Below, one piece after another: positions 36,682 through 63,400 of a stretch of 64,000 bases of DNA. The DNA is taken from NCBI GenBank assembly GCA_964035545.1, contig OZ037770.1, forward strand, positions 8,135,473-8,199,472. The letters run 5' to 3'. The stretch's first letter is position 1. Every line of letters begins with the position of its first letter. This DNA comes from Bugula neritina. Its lineage: Eukaryota > Bryozoa > Gymnolaemata > Cheilostomatida > Bugulidae. The notes beneath the pieces were generated by a model. The model was not told the origin of the DNA and searched no databases. It saw nothing but the letters and a program-made list of their open reading frames with translations. Made by a program: the position numbers and the translations under genes.

Positions 36682-37432
36682 AGGATAGTTAAGGGCAACC
36701 TTTTAGCTGCAACTGCCTTGCTGAGGTTTGCATTGTAATCATATAAGAATTCAGTACCAGTAAAATAAAATCTCACCTAATTGTGCTAGAGTCAAAATTT
36801 AAAAACTATGTTGTAGATCTTCTTTTTCTCCAGTGTAAGTTTTTTGGAAATTTCAATTTTCATTTTTTTTGCGAAGTTATAGACAAAAAACTGCCGAATT
36901 TTGGCCAATTTTGCCTGAAAAGCTGACTTTTCAGTACCAGTAAAATATCTCAGCAGCAAAGCATGATATCTGAATAAAAATTGCACTGCTGGAATCCTGA
37001 GATATTTCTCCAGTGTAAGTTTTTTTCTTTTTTTAATAACTCTGCTAGATTGCTCATAAATTGGTGATTTATACACTGAAAATGCCATATTTTCTCATAA
37101 GAAACTAGCAACGCGCAGCGCTTCACGCTTCACTGAGCACGTAGGGATGAGAAGATATTGGCGCCTACATAATAATTACAGGCTAGCTAGCTGGCAGGCT
37201 ATAATGAATAGCTTGCTTTGTACTTTGTTTATGTAGCACCGATAATGGAATGTTGATAGATAACGCAGCCCTAACGAAGGTTGCTGCTTATTGGTTGTAG
37301 TTTAATCTTAGGCTAAACAATTACAAGTAGGCAACACGCATGCCACCCACAGAGCAATATTATTCAAGAACCCGAACTACATTTTGAGAGAAATTTATGA
37401 TATTCTTAGTGAGGATGCCCTTAACTATCCTG
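36681..37432. mobile_element. Nested non-autonomous DNA element inside copia
   Basis: Ends CAGGATAGTTAAGGGCA and TGCCCTTAACTATCCTG are perfect inverted repeats. A 6-bp duplication TGTTCA flanks it at 36675-36680 and 37433-37438. 752 bp, AT-rich inside, no transposase. It also holds two short direct repeats (TTCAGTACCAGTAAAAT at about 36750 and 36930; TTTCTCCAGTGTAAGTTTTTT at about 36827 and 37009). The superfamily is not assigned: a 6-bp duplication is uncommon and the motif could be read with other lengths. Confidence 0.9.
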
Positions 37433-37438
37433 TGTTCA

Positions 37439-38720
37439 TTGAGTCACCTGTATGGGTTGTCTTGAAAAAGTACAATCTGCCTTTGGGCATGATTGGAAAA
37501 TTTGTCCTGTCGACTGTCAGTATATTTTTCTCTCTCGAGAAATGTACTTCTGCCCCTTTTTGTGTGGCGGCGTGGACTGAAAATAGGCTTGTTGGTATTG
37601 TTGGTGCTAGCAAAGCGTCTTTTAGATGAATTTGCTGCTCCATATTGTTGTCATCAGTAATGGTAAACTGTGCTGTGCCTTTGGCTACAGCCAGCTTGTT
37701 TGTTTTGCGACCATCTGCCATCTCTATGTAGTGGTTCTCAGGCGTGAAGCTCTTATCAAAATTAATGAAGTTGTTCTCATTGTTCACCAGATGACTTGTC
37801 GCTCCGCAGTCCACCATAAGCAACTGTCCTCCTTGAGATTTATTTTGTGTGGCTATGTTGCATTGGTTTGATGTATTCACAGTGAAGGCATATGTGGCAT
37901 TTGCCGATGAAATTTCAGTTTTACTTGTCTTCTTCTTTGTCCAGCAAACTGATTCGATATGTCCAGCTTTCTTGCAGTAGTTACAAATTAGTTTGTGCTT
38001 TGAGTAACAATCTGTTGTAGAATGATTGCTTTTACCACAAGCAGTGCACTGTTTATCACGTTTGTTAGTGGGTTTGAAATTGTCTCTTCCTTTAAATACC
38101 ATGGCTGTAGATTGAGAGCACCTTGCCGACTCAGTAAGGTCAAAGTTGGTTAGAGCTGCTTTGAACTCTGATAGGGTTTGGTTTTTGTCAAGTTGCGTAT
38201 GTACTACAACAAAAGGCTGGTAGGATGTTGGTAATCCTTTCATAATCATTGCGATCACCAAATTGTCACTAATATTTTCCCCAGCAGACTTGAGGCCTGC
38301 TGAGTAGTTCTCAGCACGAATCAGGTAATCTGTAATGTCTTCTGTATCATTCATTTTTACAGTTGTAAGTTGTTCGTAAAGAGTTAATATTCTAGGCTTT
38401 TGTGTACTTGCATAGTGTTCTTTTAGAATTTTGAATGCTTTTCTTCCATCGTCTTTGGCATCTCTCATCACAAGTTGAAGAGACTTTTCGTCTAAAACTT
38501 GTACAAGCTCAGCGTAAGCTCGCTTATTCTTTTTGTTGAAGTCAGCAGCGTTATCTTCTCCTTCTTCTTTGGGTAGAAGTGCGGTGTGTACTCCTTCATC
38601 TTGTGTGTACAAGTATGAAGTGAATCTTGTTTCCCAAATTGAGAAATTGTTTGAATCACCATCAAAGAGAAGCCTGTGTTTGAAGCCACTGGGCCCATAA
38701 CCTGTTGAATGTGTTGCCAT
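37439..38720 (-). CDS. gag: copia gag and protease
   Basis: Starts at an ATG inside the 5' LTR (38718-38720) and reads through the LTR end and primer site. It has a capsid-like region with FSIWETRFTSYL and DITDYLIRAENY, and two CCHC zinc knuckles (CTACGKSNHSTTDC at 225-238, CNYCKKAGHIESVC at 246-259). The aspartic protease motif DCGATSH (304-310) has Cys where Ser or Thr is usual. The frame crosses into the nested element at 37432 and stops at 37425, so the present polyprotein ends before integrase. Confidence 0.93.
38689..38702 (-). other. copia primer-binding site: initiator tRNA-Met 5' half
   Basis: The 14 bases directly after the 5' LTR are GGTTATGGGCCCAG on the element strand, the exact complement of CTGGGCCCATAACC, the anticodon-loop region of metazoan initiator tRNA-Met. 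Priming would start at about nucleotide 39 of the tRNA, as known for Drosophila copia, not at the 3' CCA end. Confidence 0.9.
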
Positions 38721-38974
38721 TGTATTTAGTATCTATTATGAAATACGTTATTGATTGCTGATTTAACTTATCGAGCAAACTGACTGACTGATTTAATTAT
38801 TTGATAATAAAATGTTTATTAGAATGAAAAACAGCGTGATGGTTTTGTATAATATAAAACGGAAGAGAGAGTAAACAAGTATACAGCGATTCTAGTAAAG
38901 CAATTAGTTAGCATATTGTCACGTGATTGTCATGAATGTGATTAGCGATAGGATCGCATGATTGTTTCTCAACA
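38703..38974 (-). repeat. copia 5' LTR
   Basis: 272 bp, apparently identical to 33529-33800. It contains the gag ATG near its 3' end. Confidence 0.97.
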
Positions 38975-38979
38975 ATAGT

Positions 38980-39365
38980 AAGATAGCATGCAGTAATAAA
39001 ACGTACAATAATATAATATATAGTAACATAGCTTACAGCATTTTAATATACCTATTGTGGCAAACAGTAATATAGAAAAGAGTAATATAAACTACAGTAG
39101 TGAGCATTTACAAAATAGTGGAATTGAGGATAACATCATAAATAGCAAAGAACTTAAAATTTACATGACCCAAAATGAGCTAAAGTTCAATATACAGGTT
39201 TGAGTACCAATCTTTTGTATTTTAAACTTTTTTGGCTGAGTACTAAATAAATACTAAATGAATAAATAGATGAATACTAAAGGGAAAATAATTTCTTCAA
39301 ACCTGCTGCCCTCTTATTGAATTTGTTACAGTTTCCTGGGCTATTTGGCATGTTGATAATTGCTG
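38980..39365. other. Intergenic, no gene seen
   Basis: AT-rich sequence with several AATATA and AGTAATATA motifs between the copia element and a minisatellite. No feature recognised. Confidence 0.5.
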
Positions 39366-39602
39366 CTGTTATGTGAATAAGAGTAAGTACTGTTATGTGA
39401 CTAAGAGTAGGTAATGTTATGTGAATAAGAGTAGGTAATGTTATGTAAATAAGAGTAAGTACTGTTATGTGAATAAGAGTAAGTACTGTTGTATGAAGAA
39501 GAGTAAGTACTGTTATGTGACTAAGAGTAAGTACTGTAATATGAATAAGAGTAAGTATTGTTATGTGAGTAAGGGTAGACATTGTTATGTGAATAAGACC
39601 TA
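39366..39602. repeat. 24-bp minisatellite
   Basis: About 10 copies of a GTTATGTGAATAAGAGTAAGTACT-type unit. Frames through it are artefacts of the unit length being a multiple of three. Confidence 0.95.
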
Positions 39603-39935
39603 AAATGCCAGCCATTTTAATGTGTCTGTGCGGAAGTTTTTTTATCTAACAGGAGCCCGCCGCAATTTGTTTGAATCAAGCAGTGCTTGATCCTGACATT
39701 GTACAAGAAGCTTAGACATTTGTAAAAATGGCTAATATTTGCTGTTACAGCGTACGGTACTACAACTGTGAATGAGGGGTTAGACACATTGTGCCATAAC
39801 GTAAAATGTGAGCCATTCTTACCAAGTTTTGAGCTTCCTGTACGGCATTGTGGTATGTCAGCATCAAGCACTGCTTGATTCAAACAACTTGTGGCGGGCT
39901 CCTATTGGAGAGGAAGACATTCACGTCAATTCATT
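39603..39935. mobile_element. Foldback repeat, first copy
   Basis: Outer arms AGGAGCCCGCCGCAATTTGTTTG and the inverted CAAACAACTTGTGGCGGGCTCCTA, with AATCAAGCAGTGCTTGAT palindromes inside and a TACGGTACTACAACTGTGAATGAGGGGTTAG middle. Typical of a foldback or MITE-like element. No coding capacity. Confidence 0.75.
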
Positions 39936-40454
39936 GGATATAAGTGTTCAATGAGGTGTCATAGATCGTACCCAATAGCACATTTTGAGAGCTTTACCTT
40001 GGACACATGTTGTATTGGGATTTATAAGTATGTGTAGCTGTTTCCTCTTGTTGTTGCATGTGTTTGGGGTGCACAACTCTAAGATTAACATAGATATTAG
40101 ATATAGCGTGGGTGTGGCTTGTGTAAGTGTTGTAGCTATAGAACCTAGTGTAAATGGGAGAATTGAGAGAATGTAGACTGGTTGAGGAACGATTGAGGAT
40201 ATTTGTAGAGAATGTATGCGACCCAATTAGAGTGTGTTAGGGTACGTTAGTGAGTACTAGCCCAGGATCATAGACTGAGGAGCACCATCAGCCAACTATC
40301 CTAACCCGAAGTCTTAACTTCACCCCTACGGACAGACGGGAGCTGGAGTTACCTCGCAGCCAAGCCATTAACCAGTAACTGTACACTGACCCCAAGCTCA
40401 ACCAAAGGCTACAACATATATATTATTCGGTAAGTTTACGATACTCTAAATTGT
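39936..40454. other. Sequence between two foldback repeats
   Basis: It begins with TTGGATATAAGTGTTCAATGAGGTG, which recurs near 40710, so it belongs at least partly to the same repeat family. The part from 40250 (GCCCAGGATCATAGACTGAGGAGC) is more GC-rich and unidentified. No exon recognised. Confidence 0.4.
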
Positions 40455-40865
40455 AAAAACCCACCATTAGACACATAACCAATGGCTGGCATTTTACGTT
40501 ACGGCACACGATAAGTCAATTATCCCTCATTCACACTTTACTGCATCGTATGCCGTAACCTAAAATATCAGCCAGTTTTACAAATGTCTGAGCTTCTTGT
40601 ACAGTGCTAGGACTGTACAAGGACTGTACAATGCTAGGATCAAGCACTGCTTGATTCAAATAAGTTGCTGCAGGCTCCTATTGACAGAAAAACTTTTGCG
40701 TTAACTCTTTGGATATAACTGTTCAATGAAGTGCCATAAATCATACCTAATAGCGGACTTTGAAACTTCAGCTCGGACAATCTTAAGTTTGGCTGACATT
40801 TTATGTTACTGCGTACGATATGGCAAAGTGGGAATGAGGGGTTAGTGTGTCTAGGTGGTAAGCTA
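40455..40865. mobile_element. Foldback repeat, related second copy
   Basis: Shares GATCAAGCACTGCTTGATTCAAA, GCAGGCTCCTATTG and GTGGGAATGAGGGGTTAG motifs with 39603-39935. TGGCTGGCATTTTACGTTACG at the left is inverted relative to GGCTGACATTTTATGTTACTGCG at the right. A decayed relative of the first copy. Confidence 0.65.
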
Positions 40866-42118
40866 AAAACAACTATGGTATATGTATATAATATTATTGT
40901 GGATCATTTTGCAAGAGTAATTTGCCATTTTGGTCATTTTCTAATTTAGGAAACCATATATATTTAGACAGAAATAAAAAAGTACTATAAGTACTATAAT
41001 AGCAGGTACCATTACACCTTTGCTGTATTAGATTAGAATAGATCACCGAAACCACATAAATGTGTAATATTATTTGATACAAACTGTACATGTCTAAGCA
41101 CACTACACTTAATAAACCTTGTCTCAATGATGTTCCGTTGCAGTTTGCGTACTACTAAGTTGGGTGTTATTCGTGCTATACATTGTAAGGTTATGCGAAG
41201 AGCCAAACTAGTTAATCATTTAATAAGAGAACTGTGTTGTTAATCGATTACGCATGATAAAAAATCCGTAAAAGTATAAAAGAGAAACAGGTAAAATAGC
41301 TGAACCATTACATAAAGTCATCCTAGTTATTTACTAATAGTGTCTAAGACTGCTGTGGGCGCCGGAAGGCATTGCTTATATATACAGGGTGGATTCTGAT
41401 TTTATGACACAATATTCCAGCGGTGACATCCGTAGTTACTAACAGGGCACTGCATAGACATGCGGTAAGGGCTTGCGGAGTTGTCGTTCTTGACGTCCGT
41501 TTCACCATAATCTATAGTGGCATGTTTATCAGGGGACACTGGAGGGGGGGTATATATTTCTCCTAACCATTACAGTTCTTAAAAATTAGAAGTTGAATTT
41601 TAATAAGAAGTCGTTCACTAGATAGCATGTGTTAAAATCTATAAGACAATTGAGACCAGTTTTGATTGTAGTGTGCTTTGAATTTATAAATTATATATAA
41701 AATATTTTAGACTTACAAAAGCTGGCAATAATTAAATTATTTCAATATTTATCAACAGGGAATATCAGCAATAGAAGGCTACTCAGCAATGGAAATATTC
41801 TCATGAGCCATGTTGCAAATGTCTTAACAGTATAAAAATTGAAAGAAAAATATAAAAACACCTAGTAGAAGTAGACTATAGATGGCTGTAAACAATGTTA
41901 TATTGGTTCAATTTTATGTCTTGAACCTTTTCTCTGTTCATCTATTCTCAAACTTTATTTGCCCTACAAAAAGGTGACTAAGTTATTAAATACAGTGGGA
42001 CATTAGAGAAAAATGATGTTGAATGACTACTTAGAACTGATGAAATTAACAGATCAGCTTTTTAAATTGAACAGCAAGTTAAAACATTTGCACATGCTAA
42101 GCTGACATTTTGGTACAC
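40866..42118. other. 3' flank of RPTP2, no gene seen
   Basis: From about 41090 the sequence resembles the RPTP1 3' flank. 41340-41560 is a more GC-rich unrelated insert (GGCGCCGGAAGGCATTGC; CACTGGAGGGGGGG). No coding exon found. Confidence 0.45.
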
Positions 42119-57176
<15,058 letters not shown>

Positions 57177-58800
57177 TTTCGCCAACCGTTGGCCCCAAGC
57201 CAACCTCATTTGGGAGAGGGATCACAGGATGACTGAGAGGACCCCTACAGAGTCTGCCGATACTGAGTGGCAGGCACCTCCGAGATCTCGGAGACCGCAA
57301 GGTCTACCCGATCCTCCTGCCTGGCCACTCCGTGACAGGTTTGCGGAGTTGCCCGAGGAGGTTGTGAAGGAGGACTCAGATTACTTGCAAAAGTACCCCA
57401 AGCAACCCTCTCGATCTCAGAAAACCACTGTTGTCTCTAAAACAAAGAGGAGGCCCGCTGTGTGAACCCAAGTTATGTAACTCCCAGAGACTATCCGCTC
57501 CAGAAGCACTCAACCATACGGAAGCAGCTACTTCTTGCCCGGAAAAAATTTAGGTAAAGCTGCCACATTCCTACTGGACACTGGGTGCGCTACAAACCTG
57601 CTGAGTAGGCATTTCTTTGACACCCTTGGCACCCGAGAGAGAGCGAGCCTCGAGCCGTACGAAGGTGCACATGGTACGTTGGCGGACAGATCATGCATTC
57701 CTTTTTTACGATATTATCCTGCTACTTGGACGCATCCGTGGTCAGGCGATTCCTGAGACGTTTATAGTCAGCCAGCTGAAGGAAGATGCCATCCTGGGAT
57801 GCCATTCCTGGAAAAACACCAGTGTCATATGGAGTTCCAGAAGTCGGCGGTGGTGATGGCTGGGAAAGAACTTGTCTGTGTTGACAGGTTTGGCAGGCCC
57901 TTGGTGGGCGGAGTCCAGGTAGTGCAGGAGGGCATGGTTCCAGGAAGATCCCAGGCAACTCTTCGCTGCAGAGTCGACTGTAGGGAGATCGCCGACCTGG
58001 GGGTGGTTGAAGGAACGCACGGAGCAATTCGACTAGCAAACCGCCTGAATCGGCTAGACTGTTGGAGAAAGCTTCTCGCGCAGTGTATCAACCCCTTCAC
58101 GGAACCTGTTCAATTATCGGCCGGAGCGCTGGTGGGGAAGTACTACTCCATCCAATGTGGGTCCGGCATTGGAAACAGTGACCGACACCCAGAGAAACCC
58201 CCTCGAACCAGTCGAGGAGCAGTCCCGGAGAACATGGCTGACCTGTACGATGGGGCGTGTGGTAACTGTATAAGTAGTACTAAACGCCAAGTACTGGCTC
58301 AACTACACACGGAGTACAGTGATGTCTTCAGTCGTGGCGATGGAAACATGGGGCTGGCCAAGGTTATTTCCCACGAGATACCCCTGGCAGCTAGCACCAC
58401 CCCCATCAGGCAGCCAACCCGACGTCTTGGCCCGGAGAAGGAGGTGAGCCGGCAAGTGTAGGATGTTTTCGACCGGGATCTGATTAAACCTGCCCAATGT
58501 GCATAGAGCTTTCCAGTAGTCTTGGTCAAAAAGAAGGATGGTAGCTGGAGGTTCTGTGTGCACTACCGCAGACTCAACAGCGTCACCATCTAAGATGCCT
58601 ATCCTCTCCCACGGATAGATGAGTCTCTGAATGCCCTCGCGTGCAGCAAGTACTTTAATACTTTGGTTCTGCTTGGTGGATACTGGCACGTACCTCTCAG
58701 TCCTGATGCCTAGGACAAAGCAGCATTCATAACTCGCGATGGGCTCTGGAAGTGGAAAGTACTGCCATTTGGACTAAACCTAGAACAGTCATCGTCAACT
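57177..58800 (+). pseudogene. Ty3/gypsy-type gag-protease-RT relic
   Basis: GC-rich insert, plus strand, unlike its surroundings. A gag-end frame (57229-57465, DRFAELPEEVVKEDSDYL) is followed by an aspartic protease (FLLDTGCATNLLS, about 57568) and the start of RT with VVLVKKKDGSWRFC, DAYPLPRIDESLN and KVLPFGLN (58510-58785). Several in-frame stops (58461, about 58504, 58591 and 58711) and frame changes break it. It ends within RT, with no integrase or LTR seen. Confidence 0.88.
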
Positions 58801-58889
58801 CGCCAGACTGCTTATGATGATGACATATAGAAATCTGTGTCTGCAGTCACTGGATTGTTGATTTAATTTATCACATCAATAGCAAGGGT

Positions 58890-59690
58890 TTTGAATTAGT
58901 TATTACGGTAATTTTTTGCCTAAAGTAATTGCCTTTTTATGATGTAGTTTGTGAACAGCATTGGGTGGTCGATAAACTGTTTTTTAGCTACCTTTCCCGT
59001 TTCTTTAATTTCCATGGCAACTTCAATCGCTTGAGTGAAAGTAAGATCTTCATCATTGAGTTTGACAAATGTTTTCAGTGTAGCCTCATTGCCAGCTGAA
59101 CATATAAATATTGTCCCGAGTGCTTCGCCTTGTGGGTCATGGATAGAGGTAAAGTCACAAGTTGTTGCGTCATGTAGAATAATAGCAGCTAGTTTAAGAA
59201 TTTTTTCTCCTGGTTTTCTTTTCATGTCGCTCCAGAGTCTGTATCTCTCTTTGATGATAGATGTCCTTGAGTAGTACTGAGTCATCATGCAGTTATAAAT
59301 ATTGTTTTTCGAGAGTTTGTTGATCTGTATCTTTGGTGTCTGTTACTCTGCCCAATCAATCAATTGCTTGTATATGGCTGTTGATTTATTCGTCAAAAAT
59401 ACTTGTGATATTTTGTCATCGGTGATGGAGTTAGTTCCAATAAATGTTATAAACGTTGATCTGCAGTTTGTCCATAGTTCAGTACTTGGGTCGAGGGAGT
59501 AAAAAGTTGGAGTGGCTGATCGAGATTTCTTTCCTGCTGACTCGGTGAGTTGTTTGATCAGCTCCTGATTTTTTGTCTCTCTGCATTTCCAACTGCCCCT
59601 TCTGTAACTCTATCTGCTTTTTCTGTTGTGTTAGCTGCTGAATTAGAAAAGCAAATTGCCGATCTGCAGGCATAGACATTGTGGATTACT
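58890..59690 (-). pseudogene. Ty3/gypsy-type gag relic, opposite orientation
   Basis: Minus strand. Starts at ATG 59677-59679 (MSMPADRQFAFLIQQLTQQ, coiled coil). After a frame change comes a capsid-like part with WTNCRSTFITFIGTNS and QVFLTNKSTAIYKQL, a TAA stop near 59350, then RYRLWSDMKRKPGEKILKL, FTSIHDPQGEALGTIFIC and FTQAIEVAMEIKETGKVA. Ends at about 58920 with no zinc knuckle. It is a different element from the plus-strand pol relic, judging by orientation and base composition. Confidence 0.8.
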
Positions 59691-60000
59691 TCTTGTTGAT
59701 AGATGAAAGAGTTTCTGATGATAGTCAAACATTGGTGAGTGTTGTGCAGTTGGCTAGAGTGTTGAAGAAGATCTTTTAAACTGATAGCAACCTTCTCCCC
59801 AAATATTCCGTATTTTAATAGATATATATGTGTGCTTATTGCTGCAGACTGATAAAAAAAGGCAAAGAGAAAAAGTGACAAGTCATAAGTCTTATGTAAA
59901 TGAATAACAGAAAATGCTGAGTTTATATAGCAGTCTAAAAAGTTTGCTATTGTGATAAACTTGTGGGTCGAATGTAACTCAGTGCTAGAACATAACTCTT

Positions 60001-60236
60001 TGTAAGAGAGAACAAGAAGCGATGATGTAGTAGGTAGAAGCAATTTTTATTGTAGAGTAGAAAATAGGTCCTTCACAAGCAAGCTCCAGTGGTAGACTGA
60101 ATCTACACTGGAACTCGCCTGCTTTTATACAAACATAACAAAAGGCACGCACACAGAAGACCCTTTGTTGTTCGAAAATCGGAAGTTCCGCACTTCGGAA
60201 GGACCAAAGTTCGAAAACCCCGAATTTCGGACAACA
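60001..60236 (-). repeat. Possible 5' LTR of the gag relic
   Basis: On the minus strand it begins TGTTGTCCGAAATTCGG, has a TATA box (GTATAAAAGCAGGCG, about 60117-60131) and an AATAAA signal (about 60043), and could end TCTTACA at 60001. The order fits U3-R-U5 upstream of gag. There is no second LTR or clear primer site, so the limits are guesses. Confidence 0.4.
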
Positions 60237-60499
60237 AATATCTAGTATCAGTATTATTATAAAACGATAAAATAGCAAAAAGAAAACAACTCCGGAATGC
60301 GTATTTCAGCAATCACAATACTTAGGCATTAGAAAGCTACCTCGCTTAACTACAATTACAGCATTCAAAACGATACGCAACAAGTAATTATAATACTGAC
60401 GCACGCAGTTACTTCAGAACAAATAAAGGATGAAAATCCATTACACTATTCTGTAGTAGCCAGAATCATAGTAGAAAGAACATAATGTAGCTAACATAG
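60237..60499. other. Spacer between the LTR-like segment and gene A
   Basis: AT-rich, probably gene A 3' UTR or downstream flank. No feature recognised. Confidence 0.4.
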
Positions 60500-63400
60500 C
60501 TATGATAATACAAATGAAACTGTAATTATTAAACAATTAGTTTTCCAAGCTTTTGTAATGTCCCAACAGGTCTGTTTATAGTACTCGCCAAGGCTGGTTG
60601 CACTCCAAATTTGGTTGCCTTGATTGCTGTTTGCATAGAACAAGCAGCTGTAACAGCCCTACGTGCAGCTGTGCTAGTCCTACACGCAGCTGTGCTAGCC
60701 AGCGGTCAGGGTGACAAGCACACATAAATTTAAAGAGCATGCTAAACACATTACACTAATAATCCCAACACTAAATATATGTTATGTACATACACTATGC
60801 CCCAACTCTAAATATCTCTACTATATACCTACTCTGACTGATACAGGACCACGTTATTTCCCTCATAGTTTTGTTGGTTTCATAAATTATCAGTAGAGTT
60901 TCGTTGACCCAGACACCAGAAGTTAAATCTTTCAACAGACATGCATCAGCAGCTCCATCACGAGAATGGAAGATTTTTGAGCACATCTTTATCAAAGTGC
61001 CTGTAACAATAAAAAGCAAGCCAATTTGTTACAACCAAGTTGCAATAACATCACATTCTATGTCATCTGAGACCAACATTCTAAATCAATGTCCCACTAC
61101 GCTTAATTTACCGAACTTTTTAAAACAAATAATTGAAATTTGCACACGCCCTTCTTTTACAACTAAAACATACAATTTAGGCAAGTCGTGTAATAATATA
61201 TGCAATGATATCTACCATCAACAAAGTTATAGAAAAACATCGAAGCATATTTTTTGTCCAGAATACATAGCCAGTCAGGGTCTGAAGGATGCTTTAAGAT
61301 ACTTCCTTCTGGTGTTGAAACAGTAGCTGTTCTATTTGGATACCTACAATAAAATACAGTGTTTATAGCACAGATGATGGCTATTTTTAAAATGGTCCTT
61401 TGTGGTATGAGTGCTTAAAAATGTTTGCTAGATCAAACCAACACTTCAGTTAAATATTAGCTCCTACTACAAACAGCTATATGGTTTGTTACAAAAAAAT
61501 CTCGTGGTTAGTTTCTACCTGTGTTATAGTTATAATAAACCATAAATGCATTAAAACTTGTAAGTTAGTCATTTGACAACAAAACATACAAAATTAAAAC
61601 TGTCTAAAATGTTTCCAGAACTCATTTTATCAAGCTACTAAGCCAATAGTCAGCAAACTTTTACACTTTTAACTGACAACAATAATGTTGCCCCTGTAAG
61701 TTTAAAAGTGCATGTAGCTAATCTCTGTGATAAACTAGAAAGCAAAGGTTAAAGGCGTTTGCTCAATGTCTGACACTTTTTTTAAATTCCATCAAGAAAA
61801 TCAATTTTAAAAAACTTCCTTTACCTTAAGTACATCTGTGCATTCCCTGAAGAACTAAAGTCTAAACTGGTGTACTTGTTAGTTTGATATCCACTCACAT
61901 CGTATCTGTTTATCCCTTCACCAACCTTCTGCCACACAACGTCACCTACAGTCAACATATCTCCAATCCCATCAGAAATTGTGGTGGATATTTCACTGAG
62001 AGGCAGAAGGCCTGTCTGTGTGTAAGGAAGCTGAGGAGATGTTCTGCTGAACGTGTATACACCATTATCTTGTACAGAGATGAAGAAAGTATCGGCAGCT
62101 TCATAATAAGTCATACCATAGACATCTCTTGGGTCTGTGTTACTATCAAAACCGAGTGTGCTGTTACCACAGTGACCTTTGCCTATTATAGTTGTAAGAT
62201 TTGCAGCCATCCTGTCAAGTTTTCTAACACAAGATCTTTGGTCAACAAAGTAGATATACTTCTGATTTGATGTCTGATACATGTGGCTAATTCTGATCAT
62301 TGCAAACGTATCATTATCTCCATCAATAAACTCTTGTGGATCATATCTGTCAGTAAAGGTTTTAGTGGGATCTCCATACAACACTGTAAATAGAAAAACC
62401 AATTTTACTCCTTTAAACAGCATGTGAGAACAATTGTACATATTTTTTTTCAAAACTGAAATATTATGTTTTATTGAAGGATTTTCTTTTTAGATATTTT
62501 TTTAGTATATTTCTAACCAAACGTTTAACTTTTTTAGTTTGCCATATTTTTAGTCACTCTTATTATTTTCTCTCATCGAATCTAAAATCGCTTTATTAGA
62601 GAGTGACATCACTCTTAAATGAACCAGAGTTAATTTTCTTTGATAAGCAAAACACATTAGACATGTGCATGGCGTTTCTCATTTTTAATTTAGGTGGGTC
62701 AAATCTTGCTGCAATCCATGCAATTGAATAGTTTTTGATTAAACGGCAATTCACTTGTCTTGGTTAGCATAATCGCAACTTTAAGCAGATACATCCTATA
62801 TTGCATGAATAAAATTCATGGCTAACCTGTAAGAGGTTGTGTTACGTCATCAATGGGTAGATTAGAGATGGCAGCTGTTCTCTTAAGAGACACCTGAGGC
62901 ATCACAGCTATCAGCAGTTGTGAGGGATTTGTTAAATCTATCTGCATACAAAGTATAATGCGGCAAATTTTAGAACAAAGTTTACAGTCTCTGAAAAAAA
63001 AGTATAAAGAAGCAATTACAATGGCTACCTCCAACGATATCTTATATGGTGTATAAGTATACAGTATACTACTAGAATGGCTGGTTGTGTGGAATATTGA
63101 AAGTAAATATTTGGTGCTTGCTATAGAGTTGCCTTGCCAATACATAATGTGAATAGGTTATGTCAATTCTTTTCAATCATTTGTAAATATACATAAATAC
63201 ATGAGTTTATTGTCTTACGATGTTACTGAAACTATGTACAAAATTTGACTTGTGCTACTGCAATTAGATACAAGTATTGATTTGAGTAACCAAGGCGAGT
63301 TACAATTATTTACTTGAGGTTTTTCATATTAACTGCTCAAACTCAACTTAGATTTTGATAAAAAAGAGCTAAAATAACAATCTGGTCATACAAAATTAAA

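Larger units (their letters stand above)
33524..38979 (-). mobile_element. Ty1/copia LTR retrotransposon with nested insertion
   Basis: Complete element: LTRs at 38703-38974 (5') and 33529-33800 (3'), both 272 bp with TGTTGA...TCAACA ends, and a 5-bp target duplication ATAGT (33524-33528 and 38975-38979). The two LTRs look identical by eye, implying a recent insertion. The order gag, protease, integrase, RT, RNase H is typical of copia (integrase before RT). The coding frame is interrupted by the element at 36681-37432. It lies 1.5 kb upstream of the duplicated RPTP1 first exon. Confidence 0.97.

Noticed and set aside
36792-37088. 98-codon frame inside the nested element
   Set aside because: Low-complexity Lys-rich, partly made of a duplicated TTTCTCCAGTGTAAG stretch; no similarity to transposases.
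57229-58461. Intact host gene on the plus strand (several open frames)
   Set aside because: Protease and RT motifs plus in-frame stops identify a decayed gypsy-type element.
60904-61326. 140-codon plus-strand frame
   Set aside because: Overlaps two minus-strand gene A exons with matching splice phases; the plus-strand frame has no splice or family support.
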